A DNA stretch of 64,000 nucleotides from Ypsolopha sequella. Taxonomy: Eukaryota; Arthropoda; Insecta; Lepidoptera; Ypsolophidae. Location of the stretch: NCBI GenBank assembly GCA_934047225.1, contig OW203991.1, forward strand, positions 8,494,001 through 8,558,000, given 5' to 3'. Positions 41,906 through 52,519 of the stretch are shown here, piece after piece (positions within the stretch are counted from its first letter, which is position 1; each line of letters begins with the position of its first letter). A model generated the notes under the pieces. That model had not been told where the DNA came from, ran no database searches, and saw only the letters and a list, made by a program, of their open reading frames with translations. The translations under genes were made by a program, and so were the position numbers.

Positions 41906-42338
41906 CTATTAGTACTAGGATTAGCATATACTAAATAATACAGTCTATATTACTATATTATGTACTTATAAGTCCCACCATTGGTTTAAAGCAACTGGCT
42001 CCCAAAAAGTTAAAACTGAGATTCAGGAGCCAGAAAATGAGCAGCACGGATCTGCGCATACAATGTTGTACGGACGGACCTAAAAAATCACTTCTGCATA
42101 TTCAAGGTCATGTATAGCTAACTCTGGTTGATGGATCGTGGAGAGTTGCAATTCCTAGCTTGGGAAGAGACCGCGCACAATTGACTGGCAGTGTACAATC
42201 CCGAGTGAAGGTACTGTCTATACATAATACCTCGTTTGCTACTACTGAAACAGAATTTAAATATGCTGCAGTATGTTAATTATTAATATATGTAGTATAT
42301 TATTAATATGTAGTTATTAATATTCAGACTGTATTAAT

Positions 42339-43170
42339 TAGAGATGGAACGGAAAGTGATTTGGCCAGATACCGGACGGATATCTGGCAAGGCTCTAGGC
42401 CGGATATCCGTTTCAAGATATGCGTTTCGCACGCATCGAGCAAGCATTTCGCACCCCGGTGCTTGTGGGTGAAAGGGAGCGAGATTATTTGGTGCATTTT
42501 CTAAATGGTCGTATCACAATCATACATAATGGTCGTCTGCAAACGCGAAACAATTTCCGATCCTAATGAAATTCGTTAATATTTATCTTTTGTCTCCTTG
42601 CAGCAGCGTAAACTGTATGTAAATGGACAGGTATCTGAAATGAAACAGCGTATTCAATTCACACTGAACAACTTTCCTAAAGATACATATTGAAAAAAAA
42701 ATTGAACATTCCCGCTCGGTGCCCATTCAAAATTCACAGTAGGTTTTCAAAATGAGCAAGGAATCATGAACATATTTTTTTAATTTCCACAAGTATGTTT
42801 CTTTGGAAAAGTTGTTCAGTATGATTCTTAGACTATGTATTTTCGTTAAAAGATACCTGTCCAGTTACATCCGGTGTATTGGGAGACTTTTCTCTGAAGC
42901 TAGTGTAATGTATGAAAAAAAGCACAAACGTTTACTCTCAACAATTACAGAAAAGCTTGTCTTTATTTATCATACCTTAACTCTTATTTGATTTATGTAT
43001 TAGAATTTAGATTTTATAATAATTGATACAATCAAGTTATTTTGTGATTTAAACGACTTTTTGTACGCTGAGTTAAGTATTCGGTATCCGGCCGTATACT
43101 GGCTACTATCTGGCCTGATACCGGATACCAAAAATATGGCCGGAGTAACCGGATATCCGTTTCACCTCTA
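42339..43170 (+). mobile_element. Degenerate hAT transposon, 832 bp
   Basis: Ends TAGAGATGGAACGGA and TCCGTTTCACCTCTA are imperfect terminal inverted repeats, with GGATATC(T/C)GG-rich subterminal blocks at both sides. ATTAAT adjoins both ends, a possible 6-bp target-duplication remnant (hAT expects 8). The interior still encodes a hAT C-terminal motif. CCGGATATCCG-type subterminal repeats resemble transposase binding sites. Confidence 0.75.
42836..42991 (+). pseudogene. hAT transposase C-terminal (hATC dimerisation) fragment
   Basis: The frame reads KRYLSSYIRCIGRLFSEAS, VMYEKKHKRLLSTITEKL, VFIYHTL and stops. The family pattern is RYLS.....ERLFSxAGxVYxxKRxRLxxxxxEKLxFLxxN; RLFSEAS...KRLL...EKLVF is the match. 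The rest of the transposase (BED finger, RNase H-like core) is not visible, so only the last 50 residues survive. It lies at the expected place near the right end of the element. Confidence 0.7.
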
Positions 43171-43976
43171 ATTAATATTTATTTGGACAAATGGACCTTA
43201 TTGTGCCTTTCGAAGCTCGCAGACAGAACATAAATAAAAGTGCACAGCGGGGATTGGACGCACGACCTCTGTGTTAGCAGGCTACCACTCCACCATAGAG
43301 GCTGTTTAACGGTACTCAATAACCCTTTGAATTTCAATTGTAGGACGAAGTACCAGGAAGTATTTTAAGTGTGGCCAAGTATTTGACATCTGATTGAACG
43401 GATTGCACACTCTAATGTTGAAGGCCCTCACAAATGTTCTGCTGGCTAGGAAAATACCGCCCTTACTTCATTTCTTTAAATTTTTATCTCAAAGAGTATG
43501 TTTTATCAGCCGTCTTAGATTCTTTGGCAAAGCTGTGTAAAAGCATAGAGATAGCAGTATGATGCTAGAGCTCCATAGTCATACAAGTAGTACTACCTAA
43601 TAAAAACAAAAAAAAATTAAACCCAAGTTCAGGTGAGTTAGTGGCATTAAGCTATGAATGATTTAAAAAAGCTTCAAAAGGTTTATTTTTTTAAAAGTAA
43701 CAGAATCATAATGTCAATTGATATGAGTGATTTTTTTAGCTTTATATGGCAAATATATGCCTGATGATTATTCGCTTGATTACTCGCCACTGAAGGGACT
43801 TTACAAATCCTTAATAATTTTTGTTTATGTTTGTTAAAGAACATTAAAAGCCCAAGAATGGTATAATAAAAATAAATTAGAATCATAAAATTCGTTCAAC
43901 CATCGATTTTTTTTGTTTTGTTTTAAAGAACATTCTCGAATCAAACTGACTATTTGACATTTCGTAACGTTATTAC
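43171..43976. other. Unassigned spacer
   Basis: Mostly AT-rich; 43.2-43.35 kb has GGATTGGACGCACGACCTC and a CAGGCTACCACTCCACCATAGAGGC block resembling the head of a tRNA-related repeat in reverse, too diverged to call. Confidence 0.25.
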
Positions 43977-44341
43977 AGTGCGCGCCAATCTTTTAGTCGT
44001 CTCTGAAGATAGCCGCAAGTTGTTGTTTTGTTGATTTAGTTTGTAAAAGTTTTGTTAATTTAGTTTGTTAAAGTTTAATTGATTTACTTTGTTAAAGTTT
44101 ATTGTTGTTGTTTTGCCTCGCGGAAGTTATAGCGTTCTAAGGCGACACTGTAGGAAAATAGTGTTTATGCGTTTTATTTAAATAATAAATAAAATAATAA
44201 AAAAATAATTAAATAGGTAGGTACAACAAGTACACCTTCCCACTTATAGTAAAAATTTAATAATCAACCGTTGATATTATTGTTTCCTTGGCTGTACCTG
44301 CGCAAGAACTCATTCAGAGGCGACTAAAAGATTGGCGCGTA
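43977..44341. mobile_element. Tc1/mariner-like MITE family T, short copy
   Basis: CAGTGCGCGCCAATCTTTTA and TAAAAGATTGGCGCGTACTG are inverted ends, flanked by TA on each side. Inside, CAACAAGTACACCTTCCCAC and ACCGTTGATATTATTGTTTC match 20976-21130 in opposite orientation. It is an internal-deletion relative of that 587-bp copy. Confidence 0.75.
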
Positions 44342-44734
44342 CTGTACTACGCAGTACATATTGTATAATATAAATAATGCGCGTAAGAATCTTCGCCACT
44401 CTTTGGCAAATGTCGTATTTCCGAACGCTGTCTTTGCAATTCATGACATATTGTAAAAGGCATATTATAAAATAAATGTATTTGGATGACGGTGAAGCAT
44501 GGTGTTACAGTGATAATGATATTTGTCATGATAGTAGGTTATAATTTAATTAAGTAGTATAATTTTCTAACTTATGATTCCTCTAAGGAGATAAATATTA
44601 ATTAATTACAGACTGTAAAAGGAAATAGACCATAATATGAGACAGGTAGAAAAAGATATATATGTTTTTCTTTTTTTCATTAACCTGAATTCCTGCTGTC
44701 TTGTATTTTCTTATGCCTTGGTTGAGGTATTTGT

Positions 44735-45310
44735 ACAAGTCATTTGTATAGTATAAGTTTTATGTCAAAAAAAAAAGACATGATCTTGCCAAGTTTCTTG
44801 CCCTTCTTCTTAGCAAGACTAATCGAATGGGCGGAGGTAGGCATGTATTTATATATGTATTATATATGTAAAAGGATGTGATTTGGTCGGCCGCCTGGAT
44901 TCGTGCTGGGGGCTCGGTTGGTGATCATTGAACCTTGTTCCAGCCCCCCTATTCTGTATCTTTAGTTGCCAACTGCACGAGGTGCCTATCATCAAAAACA
45001 TAGCTAAAAACTGAAATTTCAAAATTGCTTTTAGTGGGTATTGAACTATTAACAATCTGTGTCGTCACTTCAAGTGCGAAAATATCCTTAAGACATCGGA
45101 ATTCGATAGTATATCTATGTTTTTGATGATAGACACCCAGTCCAGAAGGCAACTAGAGATACACAATAGGCCCGCTGGTCCCTGGCCGGGTCTCCGGTAT
45201 GGGTTCGGGCGGTTGATTGGATTTCACCTTGTATAATATATATTTTACCTATCATTTTAATCGTATATATATATATATATTTAATTTATATTGCTATATA
45301 AATTAAATAT
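44735..45310 (+). mobile_element. LINE 3' end, family E, split by MITE F
   Basis: Same blocks as 9395-9670 and 60635-60870 (TCGAATGGGCGGAGGTAGGC, GGTCGGCCGCCTGGATTCGT). It is interrupted at 44941/45177 and truncated after a TA array. Confidence 0.7.
44942..45176. mobile_element. Palindromic MITE family F
   Basis: Inserted between GAACCTTGTTCC and GGTCCCTGGCC of LINE family E; the uninterrupted form is present at 9.59 and 60.76 kb. Ends AGCCCCCCTATTCTGTATCT and AGATACACAATAGGCCCGCT pair with mismatches, and CATCAAAAACATAG / CTATGTTTTTGATG lie inside. No clear target duplication can be read. The minus-strand frames here are shadows. Confidence 0.8.
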
Positions 45311-45769
45311 CCTTAAGGTGAAGTGAGCATTGCGAAAACCTGCTGTGGGTGGGAGTGCAGTACGAATTTATCAAGAGTCGAGCGCGACTGAGCACGATAT
45401 ATACGAGCCTTATCAAATTTAACGTAATAATCTGAATGAAACTTTATTTAGAAAAAACGTACACTACATTGAAAAAACCTTGTCCGTCTTTTGATATGGA
45501 ATAGTATCCAAAAAATATTTGTATCAATTTTTTTAATGACACGGTTATATTACAGATATAAAACGCGAAAAATTAAATTTTCAGAGGTCTCTAAGATTTT
45601 TTCCATTATATAAAAGTTACAAATAATGTTTTTAAGATAGTCAAAAGATTTCTTACATTTTAGAAAACAATATGTTTTTTTTTCAGTTCTGTATTTACGT
45701 CTGGTTTTCTAAAAACTGTATAAAGTTGGATATCCCAATGTCCACTTCGCTTTAATTGATTGTTTGCAC

Positions 45770-46050
45770 ATGTTTTAAAATTAATTGGACTCCTATTTTC
45801 TCTCTAATAAGTTTCCGAATGCTAGTGCAATGTTTAGAGATTTTTAAATTTATGATACGGCTGTTTTCGAAAAATGAAAACTAGCTGATATTTGTATGCG
45901 CATTATATTTGTGGCAGATCTGTACTAATGTATCTCTAGGTACCGTATTATAAGGCGGACCTTGATGGTAAGAAGAATTTGTGGACTCGCTGATTGGTGA
46001 GCAATGGAGCGATGAAAATGATTTCTTTGCGGTTTTACTTTCTTCTTGTG
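45770..46050 (+). repeat. Repeat family S, copy 2
   Basis: Aligns with 7680-7960 (TCCTATTTTCTCTCTAATA, CATTATAT, GCAGATCT). It retains peptide traces KADLDGKKNLWT and VSNGAMKMI-like in shifted frames, all broken by stops. Confidence 0.4.
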
Positions 46051-46466
46051 CAAGCTCTTCAAGTTATATAACTTTGACAAAGCAAGATTTTATTTTGGGT
46101 TCCGTCCAAAAACGGAAACCTTAGGTAATCCAAATAATAGTGAAGTCTGACCGAACAAAACATTTATGTCAATTGTATACAACGGTGTATTATTTGTTTC
46201 ATCTAACTACTATATTTAATTCAAATTTAAAACAGTATGTTTCGTACCGAGTACAAAATTACGTTTAGGTAAGAACAGCCTTTTTTTCTCAGTATCGACC
46301 ATTTAAAAGTAAAAAAACCTGAAAGTTCGATAGAAAAATAACATAATCAGAATCACTTTTAGAAAAATTCGCCATGTTTTCAATGTTTTCCCGCCAAATT
46401 GTAAGTCTTTTATACCTGCGGCGCGGCGGGCGGCGCGCGAAGTGGACTGAGCTACCATGAGTTTTT

Positions 46467-46627
46467 CACTCGATAAAAGACTACTAGAGATTTCACGTAT
46501 GCGTAATATATTTTGTATGATCTACAAAGACATGACAAATTGTGGTTTCTTCCTCTCGTAAACCGCTAGAGGCGCTGTGCAATTTCTCATAAAAATATTT
46601 TACGCATGCGTTAAAGTTTATCGAGTG
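46467..46627. mobile_element. Palindromic MITE, about 160 bp
   Basis: CACTCGATAAA and TTTATCGAGTG are perfect ends; ACGTATGCGTAATATATTTT pairs with AAAATATTTTACGCATGCGT. A minus-strand 65-codon frame over it is a shadow. GC-rich GCGGCGCGGCGGGCGGCGCG lies just left at 46.42 kb. Confidence 0.7.
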
Positions 46628-46774
46628 CAATACCAATGGTAGGCTTACAGTATCATTCTGCCAACTAGGAATTGAACAAACTAACGTCAAAAAGAACCTA
46701 ACCGAGTATGAAATGAGCTTTCAATCAATATTTTGTCTTTAATAAGAATAAAGTATCTTTAAACCTTATTTTGT

Positions 46775-46890
46775 ACTGGCCTGAGAGTCATTTGGCAACG
46801 GGGTCCAGAAATTTCGATTTTCGAAACTAATTTCGGGTATATAACGGAAGCTTTTCATAAAGGTAGTAGGAAATGTTTATTTTGTAACCT
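46775..46890 (+). repeat. Interspersed repeat family R, copy 2
   Basis: GCCTGAGAGTCATTTGGCAACGGGG, AACTAATTTCGGGTAT and TTTTCATAAAGGTAGTAGGAAA match 597-690. Confidence 0.5.
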
Positions 46891-47306
46891 AAATTACATG
46901 TCATGTCGATTTTAATCCTAAAAACTGTGACTTTCATATCACAGTCAAAACTTGGAAACACCTCGAAAATAGGGATTCATGTCTTGTATATATTTGGTTC
47001 CGTATGTTATGTATAATTTGCTTTATCTACTGCCATGCTACATTATCTTATCGATGATAAATCTTTTGAAAAAAGAAAAAATCTTTGTTTTTCGAGAGAC
47101 AGGATGATAGGATACATAGGTGTTACAGTTATTACATAAAGTGCCTTGTGCTCTGCCGCTAGGTGTTCAAATTGGGATGAATTATACTATAAACATGCAT
47201 AATAAAAAAAAAAAAACAAAAGTCAACAGTAAACAAATTAAAAATCAATCACTGAAATAGATCAATAATGCAAAATGTCAAAAATCCAATCTATAAAATG
47301 TAACAC

Positions 47307-47690
47307 AATAGTAGCTTATGCTACAAGGGTGAAAAGGAAGAAATTACGAGGACGATTTAAAACACGAGCGTAGCGAGTGTTTTAAATGTAACCGAGTAAT
47401 TTATTGCTCTTACGCCCGTTTATCATACTACGTTTTTCAATGCAAAGTGTGAGTAAATAAAACAAATATAACCTTGTGAACTTTAAATTATAATTGGCTC
47501 AAAAGGACTGTATCCAGAGCCGTTAAACAGTGGAAAAAAAGTATAACATTTATGGTACACAGGAAAGGCTGCAGGTTAGTCAACCATTGTAAATAAATAA
47601 AAAAAAAATAACAAAGCCCTAGGGCAAAATAATCGACTTTCTGTTCGGTTTTCATGCATAAAAAGTGGGCTTTTACGAGCACTTGAAAAA
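47307..47690 (+). repeat. Interspersed repeat family I, copy 2
   Basis: Closely matches 2366-2770 throughout, from TGCTACAAGGGTGAAAAGGA to GTGGGCTTTTACGAGCAC. Confidence 0.7.
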
Positions 47691-47802
47691 TAATTTAGAT
47701 TAGAATGAAATGTCAGTATCATTCAAAAAAGCAGCAATAGAATAATGAGCTTTTTCAGTAATATTATAATATTACATTATAATACTGTGATTCTGCGCTG
47801 CG

Positions 47803-48002
47803 ATTGGTCCAAATTATTATAACACCGCGAGAGAGCCAATCAACAACAGTGAAAAGAAAAAAGTCCCGTCCTTATTTCTTAAGCCACGCCCCTTTCATCC
47901 TTGTGGCTTCTGATTGGCCCTAAGGCAGCATTACCACACGATGCACCTCTGGTTCACGAACGAGTGTTCTTCTTTTCAGTTTTCCTAAAGTTGTCACCTC
48001 AA
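47803..48002 (+). promoter_or_regulatory. Promoter-like CCAAT/GC-box cluster
   Basis: Three CCAAT boxes occur within about 115 bp (ATTGG at 47803, CCAAT at 47836, ATTGG at 47913). There is also a CCACGCCCC box at 47884 and an insect initiator-like TCAGTT at 47976. An ATG follows at 48003 with MSREDDIFDS and a stop after 12 codons, possibly the start of a first coding exon ending at a weak donor T|GTAGAT. The motif clustering is seen directly; function is inferred. Confidence 0.3.
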
Positions 48003-48801
48003 ATGTCACGCGAAGACGATATTTTTGATAGTTGTAGATAAAGTATTGTATGCAATTGAACATAATTAGACATTGGGACACTTGTGCAAAACTATTAAGA
48101 AACTCACTTCATTCGTTTCGTAAACAAGCACTCGTGTATCAATGTCTCGCATTATGTGAAAGTTGTACAAAACATAATTTTGCGGCACAGTTAACAGAGC
48201 TTTAATAAGATTATTTCTGCTGTTTAAAATATTGATTGGTGCTTAAAATTTGTGATATTTTATTCATGAAGACTAAGAAAGTCCCGACGGAAGCCCGAGG
48301 GCTATAAGGGACGCTGTTTCATTTCAAAGAATAACTTGAGAAAATACCTATATTACATTATTTCGTTAACAATTCGTTATGATTTTACCTATACATTGTA
48401 TTTGAAATTTTTACATGTACAGTCAACAAAAGAGATCAGTAACCATGCAGGCCATAGACAATACAGCCTAGAAAGACGTCTATTGTTCAATATCTTGCGT
48501 ACAAAAAATTCTGTCAACAAGCCGAGGCACGAGAAACGGGATACAGCAATCCTATTGGCTCTTCCAAGGTCATTCTATCTTATCTCGCAAACTTATCTTT
48601 CCCGAAGACGAAGACTCTCACGTAATGAATATAGAAGCAATTTTGGTTTGGCCTACCGAAACAGATAATTTTTGAGTGGCGAATTATATCTGCCTGTTCA
48701 GTCAGATGTGTTGACAAAAATCGGTTGCCTGTTATGAGGAGTCTGTTTGGGCTGTATTCGTCTATGATGCAGGCACAGCGCAAACACTTTGATCCCAATA
48801 C

Positions 48802-49012
48802 CACAAAATAGATACAACCAGAAGGCCGACTCGACGACGGAGCGAAAATAGACGCACACATGCATAGATGCGTACGTATGATGATCTCGGGAGAATTTCG
48901 TATTGGCATTCACCCAAGTATCTTCAAGATCGTCGTAAGTACGCGTCTATGTGTGCGTGTGCCTGTTTCCGCTCCGTCGTCGAGTCGGCCTTCTGGTTGT
49001 ATCTATTTTGTG
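48802..49012. mobile_element. Palindromic element with 88-bp arms
   Basis: CACAAAATAGATACAACCAG to ATAGACGCACACATGCATAG is complementary to CTATGTGTGCGTGTGCCTG... to CTGGTTGTATCTATTTTGTG, with a loop near TCGGGAGAATTTCGTATTG. The overlapping frames on both strands are palindrome shadows. Confidence 0.8.
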
Positions 49013-49536
49013 ACTATGCTACGAGTGCTGGTTACATCTCTTTTGTTGACTGTATAATGTACATGCATAATTTTTGTTTAAAACTTGAAGTATACCGAGT
49101 GTAAATGGATTCTATCTTCGAAAACACGTGGTCTGCTGATCACGCCGACTTTCCCAAAGTAATTTTCCCAACAAACGAAAAAAAATTTCCTCACCATAAT
49201 AACTTTATTTACCTACTGTTTTGTTATTTTGTATGAATACGTCCAATTTTTTTTTCTTTCTCTCGGTTTGGTTACTTTGGGAAAGTTGGTTCATATGGTT
49301 TTATTTACCGATGGTAGTCGATTTACAATATTATAATATATATCTATTGGTATACAGCTTATTTCTAAAATTATTGCAATCGTGCTTCATAAGAGAGCCT
49401 CAGGCGTGATATGTACCATCGAAGAAATCGCCGCAGACCCACTTTTCGCTCTTATCACCATCCAATACGGGCTAAAAGTGGGCCAGCGTATTTTTCCCTG
49501 ATAGTACGTACCTAACATCTAGATTCTGTACAACTG

Positions 49537-49830
49537 ACGAAAAAAATTCATGGTGCGCAAGTGCAAAACTCGCCCAGTTTGCGGTAGAGGACGTATGTCG
49601 ACCAAATTGGCAATATACTGAAAAAGGGCCAACTCACAAGCACCCGAAATACCCAAAAAAAGACCTGTTTCGGGTGCTTGTAACATTAAATGATATATCA
49701 ATCTGGCTGGACTGATGGATGCGTAAGAAACGAAAGAGGTGTGTCAGGATCGTATCAGATGGAATCCCTAGTGTCTGCCTACCCCTCTGGGAGATAGTGA
49801 GTATACTCGTATGTATGTGTATGTATTAAA
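49537..49830 (+). pseudogene. LINE C-terminus remnant with a hairpin insertion
   Basis: The DNA matches 51070-51160 (ATTTATGGTGCGCAAGTG..., GGACGTATGTCGACCAAATT GGC) and later 51215-51310 (CGAAAGAGGTGTGTC, GTCTGCCTACC). A 14-nt-arm hairpin ACAAGCACCCGAAA...TTTCGGGTGCTTGT (about 49637-49681) replaces part of the coding sequence. The frame is broken several times. Confidence 0.6.
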
Positions 49831-49834
49831 TATG

Positions 49835-50696
49835 TAATAAAAATGCCAGGTAACCGAAAAGCGTATCGTTTTATTTTAGTAAACTTCCAAAACACACAGA
49901 CATTCAATGTATGTGCCAAAACAAAACTTACACCACCCTTCTTCAATGACACAACCATAGAGAATGCCTTTGTTTTAATAATAGAAAAACATATCTAAAT
50001 AAACTTGATTTTAAAATGTTGAAAATCTAGTTCTCATTTTCTTGGCTTCTTGTATACTATAATTGTTGCTTACTATAATTATTTAATAAGTTCACTGTCG
50101 CAACTATGGATGAAAGAACGAATTTCTCCTACTACAGCTGAAAAATTACAAGTAGAATTCAGCAACAAAAACTGTTAAATATGTTATAAATAAATGTTTT
50201 TTTTATTTTTGATATAGGTAAGTATATTTTAGTTCTATTAGCCCAGTTATGCTTCAGATTAGTTTAAATAAATGGCCACACAAACATATTCAGAATTCCT
50301 AAATCTCAATTCAACCCAGTTGACCAAAATACTGGATACTCTTGTCTTTGAGTGTCCCTTGTTGCTTGTCACCGGGTAAAAACCAACCCCGCTTATTAAT
50401 TCACTTGGTTCGTTGAAAAATAGCTTGTATTCCTATGAAATAAGATCAACCGTTCCAGTTGCAAGTGAATATTAACTTTGTAGCAATGAACAATTGTACA
50501 GGCCACGTTCTAATCTTCTTAATTATTCATGCAGTGTCTTCTCTGACGTCATTTCTTAGCGCATTTTATATACTGAAATCTTTCTTATGCTTTTTTTTCT
50601 TTTATACTCGTCGGCCTGTAGTCACTTCTTATGCATAATATACCATTTCACGATTTATTTTTGATTTGTTATATTGAACGAACTTTTCATCACTTA
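49835..50696. other. Unassigned spacer
   Basis: AT-rich, with no open frame, repeat copy or terminal structure that I can support. Confidence 0.4.
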
Positions 50697-50945
50697 AGAG
50701 CGGTTCCGCAGCCGAATTGTGAAAAACCCGCCTTTTTTAATTAATCGAAACAGAACGCTTAAATTCAAAACTGACTCAATCACTTATTCAACAAAACATA
50801 TATTACCTATGTATTGTGTATGCTGCCATCGCAAAGTTTCCATTCGTGTCTGTAAATTAGAATTTCAAAAATTGTGAATTGAAAAACCGATGGTAACTTT
50901 ACGATGCAGCATACACAATACATAGTAGTAAGGTTTTGTTGAATT
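50697..50945. mobile_element. Palindromic MITE family J, compact copy
   Basis: GCGGTTCCGCAGCCGAATTG, AACCCGCCTTTTTTAATTAA and ACCTATGTATTGTGTATGC lead to a centre near GTAAATTAGAATTTC. The right arm returns as GCATACACAATACATAG...AAGGTTTTGTTGAAT and is cut by a family C end at about 50945. Confidence 0.7.
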
Positions 50946-51065
50946 CCGTACCCAAAGGGCAAAATGGAGCCCTATTGATGTAGCTCTGCTGTCTGTCCGT
51001 AGGTCTTGTACGGAATGAGTTACATATCTGAAATTTAGACATAATTTAGACACAATGAAAGTAGA

Positions 51066-51302
51066 GTGACGAAAGAAATTTATGGTGCGCAAGTGGAAGG
51101 TACAGCTCGACCAGGCCGCCCTAGAAGGACGTATGCTGACCAAATTGGCGACTTACTGAAGAAGGGCAATGTCAAAAGTACCCGGAATAGAAGAGCTTGT
51201 ATGACTAGATTGATAGATGTGGAAGAGGCGAAAGAGGTGTGTCTGGACCGTAAAAGATGGAAATCTGTTGTCTCTGCCTACCGTTCTGGGAGACAGACGT
51301 GA
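51066..51302 (+). pseudogene. LINE-encoded protein C-terminus (RRACMTRL...VVSAYRS)
   Basis: The frame reads TKEIYGAQVEGTARPGRPRR, TYADQIGDLLKKGNVKSTR, NRRACMTRLIDVEEAKEVC, RKRWKSVVSAYRSGRQT, then TGA. This tail (GRPRxTYxD...RRACMTRLxxVxEAxxVCxDRxxWRSVVSAYxS) is one I associate with lepidopteran non-LTR retrotransposon ORFs. Only the last 78 residues are present, starting at an ACG/ATG-less position, so it is a 5'-truncated copy. ATGT repeats (51305-51330) are probably its tail. Confidence 0.7.
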
Positions 51303-51422
51303 GTATATGTATGTATGTATGTATTTTGTGTAGAATGTTGACCCAAAACTGAATATTGAATTAAAAATTCAATTTAATTATTTTTCAGACTGTGTCCAAA
51401 TATTACAAATAAATATTTATTG

Positions 51423-51462
51423 TTATATATATATATATATATATAAATATATATATATTAAA
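51423..51462. repeat. AT microsatellite
   Basis: A TATATATATATATATATA-type run with two interruptions. Flanking DNA at 51470-51720 has scattered family C blocks (GGTCTGTCTCAAAAATTGGA, TCCTACTTGTACTTG) shared with 63270-63540. Confidence 0.85.
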
Positions 51463-52030
51463 TTTTCTGCAGAGATAAAGAAATGGGGGCCGTCAAAGTT
51501 GTTAGTTTTAGACCATTTTTGTAAAGGGGTCTGTCTCAAAAATTGGAGTTTGGAATCTCTATATATTATATATATTTTGGAGTGTTGTTTTTAAATTTTG
51601 TAGGTAGTTTTTAATTTTTGTTTGTTTATTTATAATTTAAGTCATTTAATTTATTTAAATGGTACAGAATCCTCAGAACGTGAGTCCTACTTGTACTTGA
51701 TCGACTTTTAAGTAAGAGTATAAAACTGATTGAGAACGACGCTATTTCTATGATAGGCTAAGAACTTTTCACTTCGCCAAAGTACAAAATAGCATATTCC
51801 ATTTCTCGAATTCTTTGCTGAATAAGGATTATTTTAAAGACATCATCAAGTTACTTAAAATATAAACATTCATTATCAGCGATGCCATATGTAATTAAAT
51901 TTTCCCAGGTTCAATTTCTCATTAAAACTCTCCAATCAACTGTTTTAATACTTTCAATATTCCTCGATGAGCAACGATCTGAACAAATAAAAAAAGTTCT
52001 TTATTGCTAGAAAGTTACTGCTGAGCATAC

Positions 52031-52509
52031 TAGAGATCATGAGTTTAACCATTAACCATTAACTTTAACGAATATTGAAAATTAACCATGATGTTCAATA
52101 AACAAAATTAACATTATCGAATAAAAATATCATATCAACTTCTCAGGCAGATATTTATATTTGATATTTTTAATACATATTTCGATTGGTTATTGGTTGA
52201 TTATTAAGTTAGTTTTGTTGTGTTACTTGAAAAACAAAGAAGCGTCGTCGCGTTATTCTTGTTTTCCGTTAAATGTGAAGATTGTGAAGTTGTTTTGCAA
52301 AATAACCTATTTAGAACCATTTCGATAGGTGTGCGGGAGTAAAAAAATTACAGAGTATTTGTTTATTGGTTGAAAATATTCGTTAATAGTTTATTCAATG
52401 GTCTGAATGCGAATATTAACGAATATTTTCAACCAATAAAATTATCGATATTTTTTTTATCAATTCAATATCAACCAATAAACAATTTCAAATATTATTG
52501 ACATCTCTA
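52031..52509. mobile_element. hAT-like MITE, 479 bp, with 8-bp target duplication
   Basis: Perfect direct repeats GAGCATAC at 52023-52030 and 52510-52517 flank an element with ends TAGAGATCATGA and TTGACATCTCTA. Several internal arms (CGAATATT, ACCAATAA, TTGGTTGAAAATATTCGTTA / TAACGAATATTTTCAACCAA) form hairpins. The 8-bp duplication and TAGAGATG-type end fit hAT, as in the 42.3-kb element. There is no coding sequence. Confidence 0.85.
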
Positions 52510-52519
52510 GAGCATACCT

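Noticed and set aside
44849..45152. Two overlapping minus-strand ORFs
   Set aside because: They span the boundary between LINE family E and MITE F, so they are chance frames.
48336..49104. Several overlapping ORFs on both strands
   Set aside because: Most are reflections of the 88-bp-arm palindrome at 48802-49012, giving similar peptides on both strands.
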